A DNA stretch of 8,241 nucleotides from positions 1-8,241 of the forward strand of contig CALVTA010000052.1 in NCBI GenBank assembly GCA_944359735.1, written 5' to 3'. Of the stretch, positions 1 to 6,427 are shown piece after piece. The DNA is from an uncultured Bacilli bacterium. Lineage in GTDB: Bacteria > Bacillota_I > Bacilli_A > RF39 > UBA660. Below the pieces are notes generated by a model. The model was given only the letters and a program-made list of their open reading frames with translations, was not told the origin of the DNA and did no database searches. The position numbers were made by a program, and so were the translations under genes. Each line of letters opens with the position of its first letter. The first letter of the stretch is position 1.

Positions 1-6
1 CTCCTT
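1..6 (-). promoter_or_regulatory. Ribosome binding site of a gene beyond the left edge
   Basis: The minus strand reads AAGGAG at the window edge, after a 53-base gap below the stop of the preceding minus-strand reading frame. No terminator hairpin is visible in positions 7-59. This suggests that the accessory operon continues with a further minus-strand gene starting just outside the window. Only the motif is seen; the gene is inferred. Confidence 0.4.
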
Positions 7-59
7 GGTTGTTATCAATATTTTACTCAAAAGTTGCAGTTAATCATTCAAAATTGCAT

Positions 60-905
60 TTACCTTTTCAATTGACCAATACGTTTTTTATTAGAATATT
101 GTAACTCACTTCTGCTTTGCATTGACATAGCCCACGCTTTAATTTGTTCAGCTTGTTCTTTAGTTTTAACATTTTCTATTATTTGCTCAACTGTCAAAAT
201 GTTCTTGTTTTTTAAAATGGATTCTCCAACTATTTTTTTAGCTTCAATATACTCATTTTCTCGTTTTAAAGAATCTCTTTTTTCTTTTTTTATTAACATT
301 GGCTTACAAATCTCATACTCTGCAATACTATGTTCTTGTAAATTTATACATTCTAAATTAATAAAAGCACTACCACAACTAACTATTAACAATAATCCTG
401 CTAATGGCAATGACCAACAAATACCTAAACTAAGTAAAAATATAGCTATCATATCTTTTCTTAAACCTTTTTGATGAATCATTTTATTCCAATTTAAATA
501 ATTAATAATTTGTGTTGGATATCTATTATCAACATGATAATTTCTATTTTCTTCTTTATTCCATTCTCTACGATTTCTTAATTTAAACACTTTATTAGTA
601 AATTCTATTAATTCTACATCTTCTAAACTTTTAGCCTTTCTTAACATTCTTTTAGTATTAAAATCACACCATTTTTCATAATAACTAATAAAATTAGGAC
701 ATATTTTTTTCATAACCTTAAATTTTACTTTTTCAAGTTTAAGTACCACTTCTCTAAATTTTAAAGCTCCTAATTTTTCATGCAGTATTTTTTTTCGTTT
801 ATACATTTTGATTCTATATTTATATTGTTCTTCTTCAGTTAACCCTTTAGGAATAACAATATTTTAAGAACCAAATATCAACTTGAAATCTTCTTTAATA
901 TTCAT
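60..905 (-). pseudogene. Unrecognised membrane protein gene interrupted by an in-frame TAA
   Basis: I do not recognise this protein. An uninterrupted frame of 248 codons starts at the ATG at 806, but that ATG has no ribosome binding site. The same frame continues upstream to an ATG at 905 that is preceded by a G7 purine tract at good spacing. Between them is one stop, TAA at 864-866 (codon 14 of 282). The codons after it read as ordinary protein (NIVIPKGLTEEEQYKYR), so the stop looks like a point nonsense mutation in a roughly 281-residue gene. Numbered from the ATG at 806, the protein has a basic, Lys/Arg-rich N-terminal part (1-118), a hydrophobic hairpin of two probable membrane segments (about 119-154) and a charged helical C-terminal part. 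It lies 38 bases below the broken gene at 944-1260 and probably shares its transcript. A short functional product from 806, or two separate products, cannot be excluded. Confidence 0.6.
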
Positions 906-911
906 CTCTTT

Positions 912-918
912 CCCCCCC
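912..918 (-). promoter_or_regulatory. G7 tract forming the ribosome binding site of the interrupted gene
   Basis: The minus strand reads TAGGGGGGGAAAGAGATG. The run of seven G lies 6 bases before the ATG at 905 and forms the Shine-Dalgarno sequence. A seven-base G run is unusual in such AT-rich DNA. The site supports 905 as the original start. Length changes in the tract could alter spacing and translation, but that is inference. Confidence 0.5.
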
Positions 919-943
919 TATTTATTCATAATAATCCAACACT

Positions 944-1260
944 TTATAATTTTTTAACTTTTAATACATTATTATCATTATCATCAGGTAAATTAGCTAT
1001 CATACCATCTGCTAAATTTATCAACCTATCAAGCTCTTCATTTGACAAAGAATCAATATATTCTTCAGCAATTGTAACATTAATACGAACACCATCATTA
1101 GGACTATATAATGTACTCGTAGTAGCAGAAGCATAGTAGTAGCAGAAGCATATGTAATAAACAAAGTCTCTTTTCCATCATCATTCAAAGCAGACGCAGT
1201 AGTAGTATAAGTTCCAGAAAAAGTCGCTGTTGTTGTTGTAGAAAATAAAGTATTAAACAT
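944..1260 (-). pseudogene. Unrecognised small Ser/Thr-rich protein gene, frameshifted by a 17-bp tandem duplication
   Basis: The start at 1260 has an excellent ribosome binding site (AAGGAGGG at 1266-1273, 5-base spacing) and its own promoter. The encoded protein begins MFNTLFSTTTTATFSGTYTT and stays Ser/Thr-rich for about 40 residues. It then meets two exact 17-bp copies (1119-1152) and shifts into a frame of implausible Leu/Met-rich residues ending in TGA at 1021. If one copy is removed, translation continues through LYSPNDGVRINVTIAEEYID, an acidic helical stretch and NNVLKVKKL to a TAA at 944-946. The total is 300 nt, or 99 residues. The family is unknown to me. There is no signal peptide or membrane segment in the restored form. 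It is the first gene of a two-gene unit with the interrupted gene at 60-905. Recent inactivation or a reversible switch would look the same here. Confidence 0.7.
1119..1152. repeat. Exact 17-bp tandem duplication (two copies)
   Basis: GTAGTAGCAGAAGCATA occurs at 1119-1135 and again at 1136-1152 with no mismatch. The flanking bases end the identity on both sides. Because 17 is not a multiple of three, the second copy shifts the frame of the minus-strand gene around it. The repeat lies in the segment encoding YASATT. Confidence 0.95.
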
Positions 1261-1274
1261 ATAATCCCTCCTTA

Positions 1275-1287
1275 ATATGATTCATAT
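1275..1287. promoter_or_regulatory. Palindrome over the start of transcription: possible operator
   Basis: ATATGA-T-TCATAT is a perfect 6-1-6 inverted repeat. It overlaps the end of the -10 box and the expected transcription start of the promoter at 1286-1315, a classic position for a repressor site. The regulator is not identified, and AT-rich DNA gives short palindromes by chance. Confidence 0.35.
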
Positions 1288-1315
1288 CATACAATACTTT
1301 TTATTGATCTGTCAA
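1286..1315 (-). promoter_or_regulatory. Sigma-A promoter of the two-gene accessory operon
   Basis: On the minus strand, TTGACA (1315-1310, a perfect -35 box) is followed after 18 bases by TATGAT (1291-1286, 5 of 6 matches to the -10 consensus). Transcription would start near 1279, giving a short leader that contains the AAGGAGGG ribosome binding site of the gene starting at 1260. Confidence 0.7.
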
Positions 1316-1399
1316 CAAAATTTGACACTATTAATCTTAATCTGAAACACAACAATAAGTAATCAAAAAAACATACGAATATGACCTCCCTTCGTTCAT
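1287..1399 (-). other. Possible tiny ORF remnant upstream of the accessory operon
   Basis: A minus-strand GGGAGG (1383-1388) lies 10 bases before an ATG at 1374. That frame is ATG TTT TTT TGA and stops at once. Dropping one T from the T7 run (1365-1371) would give 28 residues beginning MFFDYLLLCFRLRLIV, short and hydrophobic. This vaguely recalls the small holin-like type I toxin peptides of Bacillota, but the likeness is weak. A second frame from the ATG at 1399 encodes 20 residues (MNEGRSYSYV...) with a badly spaced ribosome binding site. A plausible promoter lies upstream (1419-1447). A leader RNA without any coding function is equally possible. Confidence 0.2.
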
Positions 1400-1418
1400 C
1401 CTCTTTAGCTTTAATTTG

Positions 1419-1447
1419 ATTATAATCTTTTTGTTAATATCTACCAA
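1419..1447 (-). promoter_or_regulatory. Possible second minus-strand promoter
   Basis: On the minus strand, TTGGTA (1447-1442) is followed after 17 bases by a perfect TATAAT (1424-1419). Transcription would start near 1412 and run through the tiny ORF remnant towards the accessory operon. The -35 box matches only 4 of 6 positions. Confidence 0.4.
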
Positions 1448-1485
1448 CTAAAATTTTCATTAACAATCATATCTTCTTTTAGCAA

Positions 1486-1514
1486 TAGACAAACCAAAAA
1501 AAATATAGTATAAT
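1486..1514 (+). promoter_or_regulatory. Promoter of the RNase J gene
   Basis: TAGACA (1486-1491, 5 of 6 matches) is followed after 17 bases by a perfect TATAAT (1509-1514). Transcription would start near 1521, about 40 bases before the RNase J start codon. The rest of the 1261-1561 gap holds only the minus-strand signals listed separately. Confidence 0.7.
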
Positions 1515-1561
1515 CTATATCGGTTAGTTCTTTGAGGTTTTATAAAAAGAAAGGAGAAATA

Positions 1562-3235
1562 ATGAATAAAAAGTCAAACGAAACAAAGATAATTGTTTTA
1601 GGTGGCTTAGGAGAAGTAGGAAAAAACATGTATTGTGTAATACATGAAGATGAAATTATTGTTATAGACGCGGGAGTATCTTTTGCAGAAGGAGAACTTT
1701 TAGGAATTGATTATGTTCTTCCAGATTACTCATTTTTAAAAGAAAATGAAAACAAAATTAAGGCTCTATTAATAACACATGGTCATGAAGATCATATTGG
1801 AGCAATTCCTTTTTTATTAAAAAGTGTTAACATCCCTGCTATCTATGCCCCTAATCAAGCTAAAGAATTAATTAGATTAAAATTAGAAGATCGTAATATT
1901 AGATATGATAATTTATTTGTTTATGACGAAAATACAAAGTTAAAATTTAAATATATGGAAATAGAGTTTATTAGAACTACTCACTCTATCCCTGACTCAC
2001 ATGGTATTTGTATAAATACTCCCAATGGTAGAATTGTAACAACAGGAGACTTTAAATTTGATTTAACTCCTATTGGTCCAATGGCTGATTTATATAAAAT
2101 GGCAAAATTAGGTGAAGAAGGGGTTGACTTACTAATAAGTGATAGCACTAATGCTTTAAATGAAGGAATGTCAGTAAGTGAATCAAGAGTTGATGATGCT
2201 TTAACAGACATTTTTAATAAATACAAATATAGTCGTATTATAATTGCTACTTTTGCTTCTAATATTTATAGACTAAAGCATATATTTGAATCATGCTATC
2301 AACACGGAAGAAAAATATGTGTATTTGGTCGTAGTATGGAAAATAATATTGATATTTCTATTAAAGGAGGATATATTGACCATAAGGAGTTACTAGTAAC
2401 ACCAGAAGTAGCAAATACATTAAAACCTGGAGAAGTAACAATTCTTTGTACTGGTTCCCAAGGTGAACCATTAGCTGCTCTATCAAGAATCGCTGAAGGA
2501 ACACATAAACAAATAAAATTAAGACCAGATGACATTGTGATATTCTCATCAAGTGCCATTCCTGGTAACGCTTTAAGCATTCATAAAACTATTAATAAAT
2601 TATATTTAAAAGGTGTTAAAGTCTTTACTAACATGACTGTCAACAACTTACACACCTCAGGTCATGCTAACCAAGAAGAACTAAAATTAATGATTAGATT
2701 ATTAAAACCAAAATACTTAATGCCTTTTCATGGAGACTATAGAATGTTAAAAGAACATGCTAATCTTGGAATTGATTGTAACATTCCAAAAGAAAACACT
2801 TTCATCTTAAAAAATGGTGATAGCTTAGTTTTAAAAAATCATAAAATAATAAAAGGTGAAAGTTATCCAAACAACGATATTTATGTAGACGGTTCTAGAA
2901 TTGGTGAAGTTGGGAGTGCTGTTATAAGAGATAGAAAAATAATGGCTAACGATGGAATTTTAGTTGTAATCGCTAATATTAATTCATCAACAAAAACACT
3001 TTTAACAAAACCTAACATTACCACAAGAGGTTTTGTATTAGTAAATGAAAATGAAGAATTAATTAAAAAAATTGAAAAAGAAGCAACCAATATTATTAAT
3101 ACTAAATTACAAGATAAAAAAATCTCTTTAACTGATATAAAAAATCAATTAAGTTTAGATTTAATTCCCTTTATTTTAAACTTAACTGGTAGAAGACCTA
3201 TCATCTTACCAATAATTCTAGACATAAAAAAATAG
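1562..3235 (+). CDS. rnjA: Ribonuclease J (RNase J1-like)
   Basis: This is a cytoplasmic metallo-beta-lactamase/beta-CASP nuclease. The family has 5'-to-3' exonuclease and endonuclease activity in mRNA decay and rRNA/tRNA maturation. The start at 1562 has AAAGGAG at 5-base spacing; an in-frame TTG at 1532 would add ten residues without such a site. The 557-residue length matches RNase J1 of Bacillus (about 555). Metal ligands are visible: H73, H75, D77 and H78 in THGHEDHIGA, H141 in HSIPDSHG, D163 in TGDF and H390 in PFHGDYR. The beta-CASP motif HTSGHA (364-369) and a C-terminal domain (about 450-557) follow. The intact HGHEDH motif argues for the catalytically active J1 type rather than the J2 type, whose motif is degenerate in Bacillus. 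The gene has its own promoter and converges on the RNase Y gene, with 22 bases between the stop codons. Confidence 0.95.
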   Translation: MNKKSNETKIIVLGGLGEVGKNMYCVIHEDEIIVIDAGVSFAEGELLGIDYVLPDYSFLKENENKIKALLITHGHEDHIGAIPFLLKSVNIPAIYAPNQAKELIRLKLEDRNIRYDNLFVYDENTKLKFKYMEIEFIRTTHSIPDSHGICINTPNGRIVTTGDFKFDLTPIGPMADLYKMAKLGEEGVDLLISDSTNALNEGMSVSESRVDDALTDIFNKYKYSRIIIATFASNIYRLKHIFESCYQHGRKICVFGRSMENNIDISIKGGYIDHKELLVTPEVANTLKPGEVTILCTGSQGEPLAALSRIAEGTHKQIKLRPDDIVIFSSSAIPGNALSIHKTINKLYLKGVKVFTNMTVNNLHTSGHANQEELKLMIRLLKPKYLMPFHGDYRMLKEHANLGIDCNIPKENTFILKNGDSLVLKNHKIIKGESYPNNDIYVDGSRIGEVGSAVIRDRKIMANDGILVVIANINSSTKTLLTKPNITTRGFVLVNENEELIKKIEKEATNIINTKLQDKKISLTDIKNQLSLDLIPFILNLTGRRPIILPIILDIKK

Positions 3236-3265
3236 AGTTCAGTTCACCGAACTCTATTTATTTTG
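3226..3265. terminator. Bidirectional terminator between the RNase J and RNase Y genes
   Basis: AAATAGAGTTC (3230-3240) pairs with GAACTCTATTT (3249-3259) over 11 bp around an 8-base loop. On the minus strand the stem runs into a long T stretch, a strong intrinsic terminator for RNase Y. On the plus strand the T stretch is interrupted (ATTTTG), so it is weaker for RNase J. The stem contains the stop codons of both genes. Confidence 0.85.
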
Positions 3266-4811
3266 CTTCTTCAACTGCCCTAGTTTCTCTAACAACTGTA
3301 ATTTTTATAGTTCCAGGATAATTAAGATTAGCTTCAATTTTTTCCTTAATATCTCGAGCAATTCTATGCGCCTCTAAATCATCAACTTCATCAGGTTCTA
3401 CTATAACTCTAAGTTCTCTACCTGCTTGCATAGCATAAGCTTTAGAAACACCTGTTATATCATTAGCAACTTCTTCTAATTGAGCTAATCTTTTAACATA
3501 ATTTTCTAAAGAATCATTACGAGCTCCAGGCCGTGATGCAGATAAAGCATCTGCGACAGCAACTAAAGAAGAAATAACTGAAGTAGCTTCAGTATCACCA
3601 TGATGAGAAGCAATAGAATTAATAACAACTTCATTCTCACCATATTTCTTAGCTAATTCCACACCTATACTAACGTGACTACCTTCTATTTCATGATCAA
3701 CAGCTTTACCTATATCATGCAAAAGACCAGCTCTTTTTGCAAGACTAACATCTTCACCAATCTCACCAGCCAACAAAGCTGATAAATTAGCAACTTCTAA
3801 AGAATGCTGTAAAGCATTTTGCCCATAACTAGTTCTAAAATGAAGTCTACCAATAAGCTCTATTAGCTCTGAAGCCATTTTAGTGATACCAAGCTCAAAT
3901 AAAGCATAATTACCATACTCTATAATTTTTTCTTTAGTCTCTTTACATACTTTATCATAAACTTCTTCAATTCTCGTAGGGTGAATTCTTCCATCTTTAA
4001 TTAAAGTTTCCAAAGTAAGTCTAGCCATTTCTCTTCTTAATGGATCAAAACTAGACAAAACAACAGCCTCAGGAGTATCATCTATAATAAGATCTACACC
4101 TGTAATTGCTTCAATCGTCCTTATATTTCTACCTTCTCTACCAATAAGTCTACCTTTCATTTCATCATTAGGTAAACTAACTACCGTAACTGTCTGATCA
4201 CTAGCAATATCAGCAGCATATTTCTGCATTGCTGTTACAATTAACTCCTGAGACTTCTTTTCAACTGTCATTTTTGCCTCGTTTTCTTGTTCACTAATAT
4301 AAACAGCAATTTCTCTACTCATAGATTCTTTAACATTTTTCATAATCAAATCATGAGCTTTTTCTTTACTATATCCAGAAATTTCTTCAAGTAAAGTAAT
4401 CTGTTCCTTTTTTATTTCCTCCACTTTTGCTTCTTTTTCTTGAATTTCTTTTTGTCTTTGAATTATCTTCTCTTCTCTTTCATCTAAAATTGTTTCTCTT
4501 TTTTGACACAACTCATCTCTTTTATCTAAACTACTCTCTCTTTGTAAAAGCTTATTTTCATTATCCTTAAGTTCTAATTTTTTCTCCTTAATATCCTTCT
4601 CTACTTCAAGTTTTAACTGATAAGCTTTTTCCTTCGCTTCCATGATCATATCACGTTTAAGTTTATCAGAATTTTTCTCAGCTTCTTCAAGCATTTTTTT
4701 TATCTTTTTAGAAGTTGTACTTTCTCTTAGAAAACCAACTAATAAAGTTAATCCAAAACCACAAATTAATCCAAAAATTATAAGTAAAATGGAGAATAAA
4801 ACTTGTTCCAT
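3258..4811 (-). CDS. rny: Ribonuclease Y
   Basis: This is the membrane-anchored endoribonuclease that starts mRNA decay in many Bacillota, working as a scaffold with other RNases. Its 517 residues match the family length (about 520). Domains in order: an N-terminal transmembrane anchor (about 4-28), a long charged coiled coil (about 32-190), a KH RNA-binding domain with the GREG loop in RLIGREGRNIR (221-231), and an HD phosphohydrolase domain. Likely metal ligands are H336 in QHSLEVA, H365 and D366 in LLHDIGKA, and D421 in VADALSA. The start at 4811 has GGAGGT at 5-base spacing and a good promoter. In Bacillus, rny lies just downstream of the recA region; here a small regulator gene on the opposite strand separates the two. 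It shares a terminator with the convergent RNase J gene. Confidence 0.97.
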   Translation of the reverse strand: MEQVLFSILLIIFGLICGFGLTLLVGFLRESTTSKKIKKMLEEAEKNSDKLKRDMIMEAKEKAYQLKLEVEKDIKEKKLELKDNENKLLQRESSLDKRDELCQKRETILDEREEKIIQRQKEIQEKEAKVEEIKKEQITLLEEISGYSKEKAHDLIMKNVKESMSREIAVYISEQENEAKMTVEKKSQELIVTAMQKYAADIASDQTVTVVSLPNDEMKGRLIGREGRNIRTIEAITGVDLIIDDTPEAVVLSSFDPLRREMARLTLETLIKDGRIHPTRIEEVYDKVCKETKEKIIEYGNYALFELGITKMASELIELIGRLHFRTSYGQNALQHSLEVANLSALLAGEIGEDVSLAKRAGLLHDIGKAVDHEIEGSHVSIGVELAKKYGENEVVINSIASHHGDTEATSVISSLVAVADALSASRPGARNDSLENYVKRLAQLEEVANDITGVSKAYAMQAGRELRVIVEPDEVDDLEAHRIARDIKEKIEANLNYPGTIKITVVRETRAVEEAK

Positions 4812-4868
4812 ATTATACCTCCATTAGATATATACTTTAAATAAAAATCTAAACTATAATCTAATTAT

Positions 4869-4897
4869 ATTGTAAATTTTAATTCAAGACTTGTCAA
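4869..4897 (-). promoter_or_regulatory. Promoter of rny
   Basis: On the minus strand, TTGACA (4897-4892, perfect) is followed after 17 bases by TACAAT (4874-4869, 5 of 6 matches). Transcription would start near 4862 and give a leader of about 50 bases. Confidence 0.75.
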
Positions 4898-4957
4898 GGT
4901 AAGAAAAATAAGGGTAATACAAGTGTCTTATTTATGTTTGTCATTTTTTATACAATC

Positions 4958-4978
4958 TTATCAATAGATAGGTGATAA
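4958..4978 (+). promoter_or_regulatory. Inverted repeat around the ribosome binding site of the small regulator gene
   Basis: TTATCA (4958-4963) and TGATAA (4973-4978) are a perfect 6-bp inverted repeat 9 bases apart. The AGG of the ribosome binding site (4970-4972) lies in the spacer. It could be an operator for the encoded DNA-binding protein or a weak RNA hairpin presenting the ribosome binding site. A further TGATAA follows at 4981-4986. Function is inferred only from position. Confidence 0.35.
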
Positions 4979-4979
4979 A

Positions 4980-5213
4980 ATGATAAAAGTGAATATTGAA
5001 GAATTATTAAAACAAGAAAAAAGAAGTAAATATTGGTTATGTCAACGCATGAATATAACTTCAAGAAATTTAAACCGTATTATAAGAGGTGAAACAACAT
5101 CAATTTCTTTCAAATATATAGAAGAAATATGTTTGTTACTAAACTGTACACCAGGAGAATTACTAACTATAACATCAGAAAAAAGCAACCAAAAAGAAAA
5201 AATCACACCATAA
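4980..5213 (+). CDS. Small Cro/C1-type helix-turn-helix regulator
   Basis: This 77-residue protein is almost entirely a Cro/C1 (XRE)-type DNA-binding domain. The pattern IEELLKQEKRSKYWLCQRMN (6-25), then ITSRNLNRIIRGETTSISFK and IEEICLLLNCTPGELL, gives the five-helix order, with the recognition helix in SRNLNRIIRGE. A short polar tail follows from residue 64. No ligand or partner domain is present, so it is a minimal repressor or activator of unknown targets. The ATG at 4980 has AGGTG at 5-base spacing; TACAAT at 4951-4956 is a possible -10 box, but I see no convincing -35. The gene diverges from rny with a shared 168-base control region, and converges on recA. Regulation of itself or of rny is possible but not shown. 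Confidence 0.85.
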   Translation: MIKVNIEELLKQEKRSKYWLCQRMNITSRNLNRIIRGETTSISFKYIEEICLLLNCTPGELLTITSEKSNQKEKITP

Positions 5214-5240
5214 AAAAGAGAAGCCAAATAACTTCTTTTT
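5212..5240. terminator. Terminator between the small regulator gene and recA
   Basis: The stem AAAGAGAAG (5215-5223) pairs with CTTCTTTTT (5232-5240) around an 8-base loop, with one G-T wobble on the plus strand. It overlaps the regulator's stop codon. The run of A at 5212-5217 becomes a T tract on the minus strand, so the hairpin can serve recA as well, although the stem is shorter in that direction. Confidence 0.6.
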
Positions 5241-6266
5241 CTAATCTTCTTCCTTTTTATGTAAACTTATACCATAGAAATCTCTTACCTTCATTTCAAT
5301 TTCACTTGATAAATCTTTTTTATCTTTAAGCAAAAGTTTAACATTTTCTTTACCTTGGCCCAATTTTTCACCGTTATAAGAATACCAAGCACCGGTTTTT
5401 TCTATAATACCTGATTCTACACCTAAATCTATAAGTTCCCCTTCTTTAGAAATACCTTCACCATACATTATATCGACAACAGCAGTCTTAAAAGGCGGTG
5501 CTACTTTATTTTTAACAACCTTTACAGTAGTTTTATTCCCCATAACTTTATCTCCAACCTTAAGTTGTTCATTACGTCTAATATCTAACCTAATAGTAGA
5601 ATAAAACTTTAAAGCTCTACCTCCTGGAGTAGTTTCAGGATTACCAAACATAACTCCAACCTTCTCTCTCAACTGATTAATAAAAATAGCAATTGTATTT
5701 GTTTTATTAATAGTACCAGATAACTTACGTAAAGCTTGAGACATAAGTCTTGCCTGTAAACCAACATGAGAGTCTCCCATTTCCCCATCAATTTCTGCTT
5801 GAGGTACTAAAGCAGCAACAGAATCAATTACAATAATACTAACTGCCTCACTTCTCACTAAAGCCTCACATATTTCAAGAGCCTGTTCACCTGTATCAGG
5901 TTGAGACAAAATAAGTTCATTAGTATTAACACCTAATCTTTTAGCATAAACAGGATCCAAAGCATGTTCAGCATCAATGAATGCTGCTCTTCCACCTTCT
6001 TTTTGAACCTCAGCAATTGCTTGTAAAGCAAACGTAGTTTTACCGCTAGATTCTGGACCATATATTTCAATAATACGACCTTTTGGATATCCACCAATTC
6101 CAAGAGCTATATCAAGACTCAAACATCCACTAGAAACAACATCCATTTTCATATGAGGATTATCACCAAGTCTCATAACTGCACCTTTACCAAATTGTTT
6201 TTCTATATCAGCTAAAACTGCTTCCAAATTTTTATCTTTGCTGCCTTTGCTAGCCATTTTACTCAT
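5241..6266 (-). CDS. recA: RecA recombinase
   Basis: RecA is the ATP-dependent DNA strand-exchange protein. It drives homologous recombination and triggers LexA self-cleavage in the SOS response. The 341 residues are the usual family length. Visible motifs: Walker A GPESSGKTT (70-78), Walker B IIVIDSV (144-150), and the L2 DNA-binding segment with NQLREKVGVMFGNPETTPGG (197-216). The N-terminal helix KNLEAVLADIEKQFGKGAV and the acidic end KKEED are typical. The start at 6266 (MSKMASKG) has AAGGAGGA just upstream; the 22 extra in-frame codons up to 6332 overlap the promoter and are not coding. The gene is transcribed alone, with its own promoter, a LexA-type operator and a terminator. The Bacillus-type neighbours pgsA and rny are kept, while cinA, normally just before recA, is missing. 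Confidence 0.98.
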   Translation of the reverse strand: MSKMASKGSKDKNLEAVLADIEKQFGKGAVMRLGDNPHMKMDVVSSGCLSLDIALGIGGYPKGRIIEIYGPESSGKTTFALQAIAEVQKEGGRAAFIDAEHALDPVYAKRLGVNTNELILSQPDTGEQALEICEALVRSEAVSIIVIDSVAALVPQAEIDGEMGDSHVGLQARLMSQALRKLSGTINKTNTIAIFINQLREKVGVMFGNPETTPGGRALKFYSTIRLDIRRNEQLKVGDKVMGNKTTVKVVKNKVAPPFKTAVVDIMYGEGISKEGELIDLGVESGIIEKTGAWYSYNGEKLGQGKENVKLLLKDKKDLSSEIEMKVRDFYGISLHKKEED

Positions 6267-6299
6267 AACTTCCTCCTTGTATAAAATAATCACAATACC

Positions 6300-6328
6300 A
6301 TTGTATAAAGTTAAAATTAAAATGTCAA
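6300..6328 (-). promoter_or_regulatory. Promoter of recA
   Basis: On the minus strand, a perfect TTGACA (6328-6323) is followed after 17 bases by TACAAT (6305-6300, 5 of 6 matches). Transcription would start near 6293, about 27 bases before the recA start codon. Confidence 0.8.
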
Positions 6329-6336
6329 GCATTTTT

Positions 6337-6350
6337 CGAACAATAGTTCA
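6337..6350 (-). promoter_or_regulatory. LexA (SOS) box upstream of recA
   Basis: The plus strand reads CGAACAATAGTTCA, an intact GAAC-N4-GTTC core as in the Gram-positive LexA/DinR box. It lies 8 bases upstream of the recA -35 box. LexA bound here would be expected to limit RNA polymerase until DNA damage activates RecA. The lexA gene itself is not in the window. Confidence 0.8.
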
Positions 6351-6394
6351 ATTTTTAAAATTCAACAAATATAGTACTTAAATTTAGAAAATTC

Positions 6395-6427
6395 AAAAAA
6401 AAGAACCATTAATTTTCTTTTGGTTCT
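6395..6427 (-). terminator. Terminator after pgsA
   Basis: On the minus strand, AGAACC (6427-6422) pairs with GGTTCT (6407-6402) across a 14-base loop and runs straight into a T tract (6401-6395). The stem begins inside the last pgsA codons and the stop codon sits in the loop. It ends the gpsB-side transcript before recA. Confidence 0.65.

Noticed and set aside
199..474. Plus-strand ORF of 91 codons opposite the interrupted membrane protein gene
   Set aside because: It has no ribosome binding site and its hydrophobic product mirrors the opposite frame; the minus-strand frame has upstream signals and better protein character.
1532..1561. TTG start adding ten residues to RNase J
   Set aside because: No ribosome binding site before it, while AAAGGAG is ideally placed for the ATG at 1562 and the length then fits the family.
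1981..3090. Several minus-strand ORFs of 63-93 codons inside the RNase J gene
   Set aside because: They lie entirely within a gene whose catalytic motifs are all intact; no ribosome binding sites or recognisable features.
4642..4827. Plus-strand ORF opposite the start of the RNase Y gene
   Set aside because: Antisense shadow of the coiled-coil and membrane-anchor codons.
5042..5329. ORFs of 61-66 codons overlapping the small regulator gene and the recA end
   Set aside because: Out-of-frame overlaps with well-supported genes and crossing the terminator hairpin.
6267..6332. Extended N-terminus of RecA
   Set aside because: The 22 extra codons cover the recA promoter, and the strong ribosome binding site fits the start at 6266.
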